Source: Scatosoma sp045128175
GTDB lineage: Bacteria; Bacillota; Clostridia; Christensenellales; Borkfalkiaceae
DNA length: 28,610 bases
Direction of reading: 5' to 3'
Assembly: GCA_045128175.1 (NCBI GenBank)
Contig: JBGVRF010000132.1
Coordinates: 1-28,610 of the forward strand
Shown here: piece by piece, positions 22,559-28,610 of the stretch
Layout: each line of letters begins with the position of its first letter
Numbering within the stretch: position 1 is the stretch's first letter
Made by a program: the position numbers and the translations under genes
Notes under the pieces: generated by a model
Seen by the model: the letters and a program-made list of their open reading frames with translations, nothing else
Database searches by the model: none
What the model was told of the DNA's origin: nothing

Positions 22559-23452
22559 ATGAAAAGCGGGTACGTAGCGGTAATCGGCAGAGCAAATGCG
22601 GGCAAAAGCACGCTCATTAACGTAATGGTCGGGGAGAAGGTTTCTATCGTTTCTCCCAAACCCCAAACGACGCGGGATCGAATCTTAGGCGTATTGACGG
22701 AGGACGATTATCAAATTGTTTTCGTGGACACGCCCGGTATTTATAAGGCGAGAAATGCGCTCACCGATATGATGATGCGTACGACGGACGTCAGTGCAAA
22801 GTCGGTCGATTTTATTCTCTACGTCCTCGACGGCCACGACGGTATCGACGAAGAAGATTTCGAACTCATTCGCAAATACAAGGCGCTGGGTTTGCCCATG
22901 GCGGTCGCGTACACGAAGATCGATATCATGCCCAAAGAAAACATTCCTTTGGATATGGCGAAGTTTTCGGATGCGGAACTCGACCTCGACGTGTTCCCCG
23001 TCTCCGCGCGTAAGGGCAGAAACGTGCGTCAGCTGAAAGAATTTCTCGTCAAGCAGATGCCCGAAGGAGAAAAGGTTTTTCAACAGGACATCGTGTCGGA
23101 CAAAAGCGAGCGCTTTATGATCGCGGAGATCATGCGCGAAAAGATCTTGTTGAAATTCGACAAAGAGATTCCGCACGGCGTGGCGATCGTGATCAACAAT
23201 TTCGAGCTTTTGGACAACGGCGTATACGACGTCAACCTCGATATCGTCTGCGAACGTGCCAACCACAAGGCGATCCTGATCGGCAAGCAGGGCAGAGCGA
23301 TCAAAGAGGTGTCCTCCTTCGCCCGTCAGGACATGGAAAAATTCCTGGGCGCAAAGGTCTTTCTTACCACCTACGTCAAGGTGAAAAAAGATTGGCGCGA
23401 CAAGGCGGGGTTGTTGAAGGAATACGGTTACGAGGACCTCAAAGACGAGTAA
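22559..23452 (+). CDS. era: GTPase Era
   Basis: A 297-residue GTPase that binds 16S rRNA and helps 30S subunit assembly. GTPase motifs: G1 GRANAGKST (9-17), G3 DTPG, G4 YTKID (usual NKID), G5 SARKG. The C-terminal KH domain (about 195-285) carries ILIGKQGRAIKEVSSFARQDMEKFLGAKVFLTTYVKV. The length matches the family. It has AAGGAC before ATG and lies in the conserved ybeY-era-yqzL-recO order. Confidence 0.97.
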   Translation: MKSGYVAVIGRANAGKSTLINVMVGEKVSIVSPKPQTTRDRILGVLTEDDYQIVFVDTPGIYKARNALTDMMMRTTDVSAKSVDFILYVLDGHDGIDEEDFELIRKYKALGLPMAVAYTKIDIMPKENIPLDMAKFSDAELDLDVFPVSARKGRNVRQLKEFLVKQMPEGEKVFQQDIVSDKSERFMIAEIMREKILLKFDKEIPHGVAIVINNFELLDNGVYDVNLDIVCERANHKAILIGKQGRAIKEVSSFARQDMEKFLGAKVFLTTYVKVKKDWRDKAGLLKEYGYEDLKDE

Positions 23453-23632
23453 AACGACGTATCTGCGTCGCGCTGCATTGTCGGGCTTGCGCTTTTCTCG
23501 CTCGTGTACAGGCGTACATCTCCCTTCGAAAATGCTCGCCCTTCGCGCATCGCTCGCATCTCCGCCGTTTTACTTCGCGCGGGGCAGATGAGAGGGGAAT
23601 GTAACGGAAAATATTAAAGCGTAGCGGTGAAA

Positions 23633-23683
23633 GCCTTCCCCTTTGAGGGGAAAGTGTTGAGCGAACGCGAAACGGATGAGGTG
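23633..23683 (+). repeat. Probable dispersed intergenic repeat with hairpin
   Basis: TTCCCCT (23636-23642), loop TTG, AGGGGAA (23646-23652) forms a perfect hairpin, followed by AGTGTTGAGCGAACGCGAAA and CGGATGAGGTGG. I recall intergenic repeats of this general form (CCTTCCCC...GGGGAAGG...GGATGAGG) from many gut Clostridia; this is memory, not a search. The rest of 23453-23739 is GC-rich, non-coding, and includes a TGTAC-AGGC-GTACA inverted repeat near 23505-23518. Confidence 0.55.
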
Positions 23684-23739
23684 GAGTCGTATAAATTATC
23701 GCCATACTTCGCAAAATAGGTTTGGGAGGGCATGAAATT

Positions 23740-23850
23740 ATGCATGACAAACCAAAGGAAACCGACGCGGCAAAAATGGCTTGGAAATTGTTTGAGGAAA
23801 CGGGTAGCATCAGCTATTATATGCTCTATTACGATCTGATGAAAAAATAG
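23740..23850 (+). CDS. yqzL: YqzL-like small protein
   Basis: A 36-residue gene that automatic callers are likely to miss. Translation begins MHDKPKETDAAKMAWKLFEE and ends YDLMKK. The core W-K-L-F-E-x-T-G-x-I-x-x-Y matches the YqzL family, and its place between era and recO is exactly that of yqzL in Bacillus. GGGAGGG nine bases before the ATG at 23740 gives a strong ribosome site; the ATG at 23732 is too close and in another frame. recO begins 22 bp later. Function is unknown. Confidence 0.85.
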   Translation: MHDKPKETDAAKMAWKLFEETGSISYYMLYYDLMKK

Positions 23851-23872
23851 TCCGCATTACAGGAGAGGAAAC

Positions 23873-24601
23873 ATGGAGATCAAAACGGACGCGATCGTTT
23901 TGCAGACGATCGATTATAAGGACAATGACAAATTGTTGACGTTGTTTTCTCCTTCCATGGGCAAGCTCACGGCGGGTATTCGCGGCGTGAAAAAGCCCAA
24001 AGCGCGGCTCGCATTTTCCGCACAGCCCTTCTGTTTTGCCGAATATGTTCTCGCGGAGAAGGGGGGCAGGTATACGGTGACGGGCGCGTATTTGCACGAA
24101 AGCTTTTTCGAGCTTCGCCTCGATATCGTTCGTTTTTACGCGGCTTGCGCAGCGGCAGACGTGTGCAGAGCTATTCTTTTTGAAAACGAAGCCTATGACG
24201 GTCTGTTCATCGCCTTTATCGAGTGTCTGAAATCCCTTTCGCTTGCCGAGGAGGATACTGCAGAAGCTCTGATCGGTTTCATCCTCGTCGCCCTGCGGGA
24301 AAGCGGCTATCCGCTCGATCTGGGTTTTTGGGAGGAATGTGACGGTGACGTCGGGGACAAGCTATGGTTTGATTTTTCCGACGGCAGATTTACCTCTTTC
24401 GATCGTTGCGTACAAGGGGAGCGGGTGAGCGTGTCCACCTATCATATCTTGCGAAAATGCGAGGGACTTACCTTCTCGGAGGACAAGCTTCCGGGCGGGA
24501 AGAAACGGGCGTTGCGCCTTTTGCGGGCGTATCTGTCCGAAAAAACGGAAGAACGGTTTGACAACTTGGGCGAATTTATCCGCCTTTACGAGGAAGATTG
24601 A
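23873..24601 (+). CDS. recO: DNA repair protein RecO
   Basis: A 242-residue RecO, normal length. The N-terminal OB-fold starts IKTDAIVLQTIDYKDNDKLLTLFS and runs through GKLTAGIRGVKKPKARLAFSAQPFCFAEYVL. The rest is the helical domain (ELRLDIVRFYAACAAADVCRAILFENE). The four-Cys zinc motif present in some RecO proteins is not seen. RecO loads RecA on SSB-coated DNA with RecR in gap repair. AGGAGAGG before ATG supports the start. A variant of the dispersed motif encodes GGRYTV at residues 64-69. Confidence 0.95.
   Translation: MEIKTDAIVLQTIDYKDNDKLLTLFSPSMGKLTAGIRGVKKPKARLAFSAQPFCFAEYVLAEKGGRYTVTGAYLHESFFELRLDIVRFYAACAAADVCRAILFENEAYDGLFIAFIECLKSLSLAEEDTAEALIGFILVALRESGYPLDLGFWEECDGDVGDKLWFDFSDGRFTSFDRCVQGERVSVSTYHILRKCEGLTFSEDKLPGGKKRALRLLRAYLSEKTEERFDNLGEFIRLYEED
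24062..24080 (+). repeat. Dispersed motif, copy 6 (variant, in recO)
   Basis: GGGGGCAGGTATACGGTGA differs from the consensus at 24074 and 24077. It is read GGG-GGC-AGG-TAT, the same frame as copy 7 but not as copies 2, 3 and 5. Confidence 0.6.
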
Positions 24602-24665
24602 CGTTCTTTGCATAACCCAATGCAGGCGGGTAGCCTGTAAAAACGTAATATAATAAGGAAATTTT

Positions 24666-26708
24666 ATGGTAAAGAAAACCAACAAAACGGAAAAAACGGA
24701 AGTGAAAGCTCCCGTAACGCGTGCAGAAAAAACCAACGCGACGAAGAATTTGATCAAAGAATTGCTGGCGGTAAAGCCGTATAGACACAACGAACTCATT
24801 GACGAAGTGGCAAAGTCATACGTCGAACGCTTTGGTGAAGAAACGGACAATATCAACGACGTGAAAGGTCGCGTCGGCTCCGTCTTGGATATCATGAAAA
24901 AGGAAAGCGACGTGATGTACGACGGGGGCAGGTATGCGTTGAAGGCGCGTTCTCTCCCCGAACCTCTGCCTGCGCCCGTTCCCGAAACGGCTGAAAAACA
25001 GGAAGAAAAAACGGAAAAACCTGCGCCCAAGCGCGGTCGCGCAAAGGCGAAAAAAGAACCCGAAGAAAAAGCGAAACCCAAAGCGGAGGAAAAACCCGCA
25101 AAGAAAACGACGAGAGCAAAAACGGTGAGAAAGACAAAAACCGCAGAGGCAAAGACGGAAGAGCCCGCGAAGGACTCCGATCCTTTGCCTGTTCCGCCCC
25201 TTCAACCGATCGCGCCCGTTGCTCCCGTGACGCCCGAAACCGCGCCCGAGCCTATCCCCGAGGAAAAGCCCGCGCCCAAAAAGCGCGGCAGAAAACCCAA
25301 AGCCTCCAAAGAACTTGAGGGACAGACCGAGCTGGATCTGCATGAGCTCGAGGTGCAGCTTCCCATCGAGGCGGAAACGCTCGTTGAGGTAAAAACGGAA
25401 AACGAGGCACCCATGTCTGCGTTGACGGAAGAAAAAGTGGAAGATGCTCAAAAAGAAATTTCCGTTGCGGCATCTGCCGAAACGCCCGTTGAAAGGGTTG
25501 AAGCGCTTGAAGACGTTCTTGCAATAGCGATGGAAACGCCTGTCGAAACACCCGCCGAAACGACGGCTGTGGAAAATGTAGAAAGCGTGGGAAATGAGAA
25601 GAACGCGGAAGAAAAAAACGCGCCGGTTTCTGAGATGAAGCCCGTTTCCGAGATAAAGGAAGAAAAAACACAAACTTCGTTGCAGGTCAAGGAAAAGGCG
25701 GAGGTCGCGCCCAAGAACGTAGTCATGGATATGAGTTTCCTGTTCGGCGACGTCAAGCCCGCCCGTCAACCCCGACCCGTAAAACTCGCGGCAGTTGAAA
25801 CGCCCGCAAAAGAAGAAAAAGTAGAAAAAGAGGAAAAAGCGGCTGCCATAGCGAAGGTTACGGAACAGCCAAAAGCGAAACAAGCGCCGCAAGCACCCGC
25901 AACGGAGAAGAAAGTGCTGCCCGTCGTATCGCAGGTGAAAAAGCTCGAACCTCCCAAAGCGGAGCCTGCGCCGAAAACAACGCAGAAGCTTGCTGAAAAG
26001 ACGGCGAAGGCAGAACGTATTCCCGAACAGAAAAAGGCAGAACGTATCCCCGAACAGAAAACGGAAGAAGTGCCTGTACGCAACCAACTTCGTGCGGCGA
26101 CGTCAGCAACTCGCAACACATTGAACGTGCGACGCCGTTCCGTGGCCGAACGCGCTTTGACGCCCGATGAAAAACTTCGGGAAGCGTTTTTAAAACGTAT
26201 GCGCTCTTTGGGCGGTGATTATTTCGAATACTATTCGGTCTATCTGCTCGAACGGTACTCGATGAAAAACGGTAGACGGCTGGAAGGGCTGAAGATCACG
26301 GGCGGCGGCCATGACGGTGGTATCGACGGCGAGATCGAATTGACGGACAAGTTCGGTTTCAAGGAAACGATCTACATACAGTCGAAGAACTGGGACCCCG
26401 ACAAGGGCGACGAAAAACTGTGGGTCGTAGGCGAAACGCTGTTGCAACAATTCATCGGCGCGTGCGCCTGTCGTCAAGCAAAGCAGGGGAAACTGCATTG
26501 CCGCGGCATTTTCGTCACCACCTCCCGCTTCACCCCAGAGGCGAAGCATATTCTCGACGATATGTCGGACAAGCTGGTAGGCTACGACGGCGCCGACTTG
26601 TACGAAGCCGCGAAAGAATGTCAGTTCGGCATCATTAAAAAGAACGGCGAATGGGCGCTGGACGAACAGCTTCTTTCGGGTACGAAAGCATTCTTCAATA
26701 TGCTTTAA
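24666..26708 (+). CDS. HARE-HTH-like / Mrr-like restriction endonuclease fusion protein
   Basis: A 680-residue three-part protein. Residues about 22-95 form a winged-helix domain with the HARE-HTH/RpoE-delta look (LIKELLAVKPYRHNELIDEVA...VGSVLDIMK...DGGRYALK). Residues about 96-485 are a long Lys/Glu/Pro/Ala-rich disordered linker, with AT-hook-like PKKRGRKPKAS and PKRGRAKAKK and a short repeat (ERIPEQK twice). Residues about 495-680 are a PD-(D/E)xK nuclease of the Mrr type: HDGGIDGEIEL with D554, then IYIQSKNWD with Q572-S-K574, then GIFVTTSRFTPEA. It probably cuts DNA, perhaps modified DNA; no methyltransferase is adjacent, so a type IV-like role is inferred. AAGGA precedes the ATG; recO ends 64 bp earlier. 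A copy of the dispersed motif encodes GGRYALK at 87-93. Confidence 0.82.
   Translation: MVKKTNKTEKTEVKAPVTRAEKTNATKNLIKELLAVKPYRHNELIDEVAKSYVERFGEETDNINDVKGRVGSVLDIMKKESDVMYDGGRYALKARSLPEPLPAPVPETAEKQEEKTEKPAPKRGRAKAKKEPEEKAKPKAEEKPAKKTTRAKTVRKTKTAEAKTEEPAKDSDPLPVPPLQPIAPVAPVTPETAPEPIPEEKPAPKKRGRKPKASKELEGQTELDLHELEVQLPIEAETLVEVKTENEAPMSALTEEKVEDAQKEISVAASAETPVERVEALEDVLAIAMETPVETPAETTAVENVESVGNEKNAEEKNAPVSEMKPVSEIKEEKTQTSLQVKEKAEVAPKNVVMDMSFLFGDVKPARQPRPVKLAAVETPAKEEKVEKEEKAAAIAKVTEQPKAKQAPQAPATEKKVLPVVSQVKKLEPPKAEPAPKTTQKLAEKTAKAERIPEQKKAERIPEQKTEEVPVRNQLRAATSATRNTLNVRRRSVAERALTPDEKLREAFLKRMRSLGGDYFEYYSVYLLERYSMKNGRRLEGLKITGGGHDGGIDGEIELTDKFGFKETIYIQSKNWDPDKGDEKLWVVGETLLQQFIGACACRQAKQGKLHCRGIFVTTSRFTPEAKHILDDMSDKLVGYDGADLYEAAKECQFGIIKKNGEWALDEQLLSGTKAFFNML
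24924..24944 (+). repeat. Dispersed motif, copy 7 (in the HARE-Mrr gene)
   Basis: Exact 20-base consensus plus a following G, read GGG-GGC-AGG-TAT-GCG-TTG-AAG. This frame differs from that in the ABC and yqfD genes. Confidence 0.85.
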
Positions 26709-26777
26709 CGTAGGAAAGCGCCCTTCCGTAAATGTATTTTGTTTTAACGTAGGGAAGGCAGCCCCCTGCCTTCCGTG
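26704..26777 (+). repeat. Two related hairpin units after the nuclease gene
   Basis: Two units begin TTTAACGTAGG and end CTTCCGT. Unit 1 (26704-26729) can form a weak GGAA/TTCC hairpin; unit 2 (26743-26777) forms a perfect 9-bp stem, GGAAGGCAG-CCCC-CTGCCTTCC (26753-26774). There is no T tract. Unit 1 overlaps the stop codon of the nuclease gene. Likely an intergenic repeat family and perhaps an mRNA 3' stabiliser. Confidence 0.6.
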
Positions 26778-26812
26778 CATCTTATACCGCGAAAACAAAA
26801 CCGTAAAAACAC

Positions 26813-26848
26813 AAAAAAATGCTCTCGACGGAAAATCCTGTCGGGAGC
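26813..26848 (-). terminator. Intrinsic terminator, usable in both directions
   Basis: GCTCTCGACGGA (26821-26832) pairs with TCCTGTCGGGAGC (26836-26848) with two mismatches; on the minus strand seven T follow (26819-26813). It lies about 50 bp past the stop of the zinc-ribbon gene and could also stop plus-strand read-through from the nuclease gene. Confidence 0.75.
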
Positions 26849-26900
26849 GTTTCATTTTAATGAAAAAGAGATAAAAAACAAAAAGTTATAAAGCGATTTA

Positions 26901-27233
26901 TCAATAATAATAACCGCCGCCACCCGAGCCTGTAGCGAGTATGGCCAAAACGATGATAAGGATGATATACAATACGAAAAACGCAACGGATACGATCACG
27001 CTGATCAGCGCACCCTTGCCGCAACTCTTCGAACGTAAGGGATACTCGTCCTTCCAAACCAAATACAAGATCAACCCGATCACAGGGAAGAAAAAGCAAA
27101 GTACCGCCCAGCCCGCGCTTTTAGCGTCATCGCTCCTCGCTTTATTCATTTTATTGACCCCGGTTTCGCAACCACAGTGGATACAAACCACCGCTTCATC
27201 ATTGATCTCTTGTCCGCAATGTCTGCAATACAT
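26901..27233 (-). CDS. Zinc-ribbon membrane protein
   Basis: A 110-residue protein with an N-terminal zinc ribbon (C3-x2-C6 and C17-x2-C20 in MYCRHCGQEINDEAVVCIHC), a polar linker and two hydrophobic segments at about 43-60 (GWAVLCFFFPVIGLILYLVW) and 75-100. It ends GSGGGGYYY. Such small zinc-ribbon/two-helix proteins are common in Firmicutes and uncharacterised. The zinc ribbon probably faces the cytoplasm. AGGAGG six bases before ATG, a consensus promoter and a terminator show a single-gene unit. Confidence 0.85.
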   Translation of the reverse strand: MYCRHCGQEINDEAVVCIHCGCETGVNKMNKARSDDAKSAGWAVLCFFFPVIGLILYLVWKDEYPLRSKSCGKGALISVIVSVAFFVLYIILIIVLAILATGSGGGGYYY

Positions 27234-27283
27234 AAAAACCTCCTAAAGATGATGCCGAAAGCCAAAAACGGCTTTTTAGATAT

Positions 27284-27312
27284 ATTATATAGTAAAAAAT
27301 ACGTTTTGTCAA
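27284..27312 (-). promoter_or_regulatory. Consensus sigma-A promoter of the zinc-ribbon gene
   Basis: On the minus strand TTGACA (27312-27307), 17 bases, TATAAT (27289-27284). An AAAGCC/GGCTTT hairpin (about 27257-27276) lies in the short leader. Confidence 0.88.
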
Positions 27313-27380
27313 TATTTTTGGTGAAAATTTTTTTAAGATTTGTACGCAATGTTATATCGGAGGAAAAATTAAGGAAGCTA

Positions 27381-27409
27381 TTGACAGAAAATGGAAACTG
27401 TGATATAAT
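27381..27409 (+). promoter_or_regulatory. Consensus sigma-A promoter of the lipoprotein pair
   Basis: TTGACA (27381-27386), 17 bases, TATAAT (27404-27409), both perfect. It points away from the zinc-ribbon gene promoter, 68 bp off. The leader to the first lipoprotein is about 200 nt, AT-rich, and holds mini reading frames at 27524-27580 and 27570-27587. Confidence 0.88.
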
Positions 27410-27569
27410 GAAGAAGAAATAAGCAATAAAAAATCTTAAAAAAATTGAAAAAATTGAAAAATTGCATAAAAAAGCGCCAGTTCGATCGTCTTATATTATG
27501 AAAAGAGGAAACGGATAGAAAACATGGTTTTCTTTAATGTAAGGAAAGAATATCAGGAGGTGCGGTCCG

Positions 27570-27587
27570 ATGTACAATAAAAAGTAA
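27570..27587 (+). other. Five-codon mini reading frame with strong ribosome site
   Basis: AGGAGG (27555-27560) is followed nine bases later by ATG TAC AAT AAA AAG TAA (MYNKK). It is in the same frame as ATG 27600 and lies 31 bp before the real lipoprotein start. It may be a leader peptide or the remnant of an earlier gene start. Confidence 0.4.
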
Positions 27588-27617
27588 AAAAATCCAAAAA
27601 TGAAGGAGATCAAAAAA

Positions 27618-28259
27618 ATGATAAAAATTTTCAAGCGTTTTTGCGCGATGTTCCTCGTTTCGTTGATAACGTTATTTTCGGCGGCAAGCTGTCAACGACA
27701 ATTTGAAGGCGGTTTTTTTAATTATCGCTTGGAAACGTATTCGATAATGTTAGGAGCGAGGTCCGATACGGATACTTTTTCCAAAGACGACGTGCGTTTC
27801 GAGTTATATTACGGCTTGTATAATGCCGATCATTTTGATCAAGAACGGTTGGACCATTGGGCAAAAGGCGAATCGGACGTCACTTTTTTTGCAATGTATA
27901 TTTGCGACGAAAGCGAAGCGCCTGCGACGGCCAATGGGCTACGATTTTCCGATTATAAAACGATCGAAGATCACTATTTTGTGAAAGAGATATCGGCGGC
28001 GGAGGGGTATACTTCGGAATACGGTTTTACAGTGCATTGGGCAAAGGGCATAACGTATCGGCATCATGAAACGATTGTGATACCGTCTGATGTTTTCACG
28101 AAAGAAAAAGGCACTTTTTTGATAAAAATTACCCCCTTTCACGTCGAGGAAAGCGAACCACGTTTTTGTGTTTCTTCCGACTCTTCCCATTGGATCGAGT
28201 TCGGTTACGAAGCAAGCGGAAACACAGTAAAAATTATATTTAAGGAGAAGGGAAAATGA
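27618..28259 (+). CDS. Putative lipoprotein of unknown function
   Basis: A 213-residue exported protein. The N-terminus is a basic stretch (MIKIFKRF), a hydrophobic core (CAMFLVSLITLFSA) and an AASC site with Cys25, a fair lipobox. The mature part looks beta-rich (FRLETYSIMLGARS, then FELYYGLYNADHF; FLIKITPFHVEE near the end). I do not recognise the family. ATG 27618 is chosen because GGAG lies nine bases upstream (AAGGAGATC); the ATG at 27600 has no good site. The gene overlaps the next one by 4 bp (ATGA), so they are translated together. Bases here are more AT-rich than in the central cluster. Confidence 0.75.
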   Translation: MIKIFKRFCAMFLVSLITLFSAASCQRQFEGGFFNYRLETYSIMLGARSDTDTFSKDDVRFELYYGLYNADHFDQERLDHWAKGESDVTFFAMYICDESEAPATANGLRFSDYKTIEDHYFVKEISAAEGYTSEYGFTVHWAKGITYRHHETIVIPSDVFTKEKGTFLIKITPFHVEESEPRFCVSSDSSHWIEFGYEASGNTVKIIFKEKGK

Positions 28260-28610
28260 AAAATATTAAAAACATAGTAATTGTGTTGGAAACGTTGTTG
28301 CTTATGATATTTTCATTGGTAGGGTGTGGCGGTAACAACAAAAATACCTATTCTCTGCCTGACGTTGCGGTAGGCGACACGTTTGAGATCACTTTGAGCG
28401 CATACGGTAGCACGCCTTATCAATGGAATTATGAAATTTCCCCGACTTCAGGGATAGAATATGTATCACAAGAATTTGTTCAGCCTGACGATGATCGGGT
28501 AGGCGGCGGAGAATTGGTTTATACGTTTAAAGGGATAACCGTCGGCAACTATAAAATTAAGTTTGAGCGTCGATCTGTTTTGTCGGAATCAAAGAATGAT
28601 CCACCCATTA
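28256..28610 (+). CDS. Chagasin-like (I42) protease-inhibitor lipoprotein, 3' end outside window
   Basis: 118 codons are visible. The signal peptide ends LVGC at Cys24, a clear lipobox. The mature part starts with a short linker and then VGDTFEITLSAYGSTPYQWNYEIS, IEYVSQEF, and VGGGELVYTFKGITVGNYKIKFERRS. This is the layout of the chagasin/I42 family of cysteine-protease inhibitors: VGD.F.I.L..N..TGY.W, then VGGGG...F.F, then a G-x-x-x-I-x-F strand. The NPTTGY loop is changed to AYGSTPYQW. An inhibitory role outside the cell is inferred only. AAGGAG precedes the ATG, which overlaps the stop of the previous gene. Confidence 0.78.
   Translation, partial: MKNIKNIVIVLETLLLMIFSLVGCGGNNKNTYSLPDVAVGDTFEITLSAYGSTPYQWNYEISPTSGIEYVSQEFVQPDDDRVGGGELVYTFKGITVGNYKIKFERRSVLSESKNDPPI

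Noticed and set aside
1..28610. tRNA or rRNA genes, CRISPR arrays, insertion sequences
   Set aside because: I looked in the gaps between genes and saw no cloverleaf with TTCRA, no regular spacer-repeat array and no transposase.

Overview
The window looks like a stretch of chromosome from an endospore-forming, low-to-mid GC member of the Clostridia (Bacillota), probably a gut-type uncultured lineage. The reasons are strong AGGAGG-type Shine-Dalgarno sites, consensus TTGACA-17-TATAAT promoters, a yqfC-yqfD-phoH-yqfF-ybeY-era-yqzL-recO cluster preceded by a sigma-E-like promoter, and neighbourhoods typical of that class (lysine/ornithine decarboxylase next to tmk, greA next to lysS, an Lrp regulator next to an alaT-like aminotransferase). 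This placement is inferred from gene order and recalled families; no search was run.

Layout. Positions 1-684 are the 3' end of a GLUG-repeat surface protein, followed by about 490 bp without a convincing gene. Positions 1173-9496 are on the minus strand: mntP, tmk, a PLP decarboxylase, an unrecognised membrane-anchored protein, lysS, greA (with a long structured leader), an aminotransferase, an Lrp/AsnC regulator and a small conserved protein. Positions 9783-11325 (+) carry a PdaB-like polysaccharide deacetylase and a tandem-OB-fold SSB. Positions 11415-12509 (-) hold two accessory proteins, one with a Gly-Gly-Asn repeat tail. From 12744 to 26708 all genes are on the plus strand: a heterodimeric ABC exporter, a ClC channel, the yqfC-to-recO cluster, and a HARE-HTH-like/Mrr-like nuclease fusion. 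The right end has a minus-strand zinc-ribbon membrane protein and a divergently transcribed pair of lipoprotein genes, the second chagasin-like and cut by the window edge.

How it works together. Most of the window is housekeeping: nucleotide synthesis, translation, transcription elongation, ribosome maturation (YbeY, Era), recombination (RecO, SSB), cyclic-di-AMP turnover (YqfF) and sporulation (YqfC, YqfD). Accessory functions lie at the two ends and at 11.4-12.5 kb.

The most unusual signal is a dispersed ~20-bp motif, consensus GGGGGCAGGTATGCGTTGAA. It is exact or nearly exact at six places, with a shorter 15-bp core at a seventh, all on the plus strand between 8.6 and 24.9 kb. It lies in intergenic DNA and inside five different genes, where it is read in two different reading frames. 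That points to a nucleotide-level function laid over coding sequence. Also notable are the HARE-HTH-Mrr fusion protein, a YqfF without its extracellular domain, a probable leaderless ABC-transporter mRNA, and two terminator-like hairpins in the greA leader.
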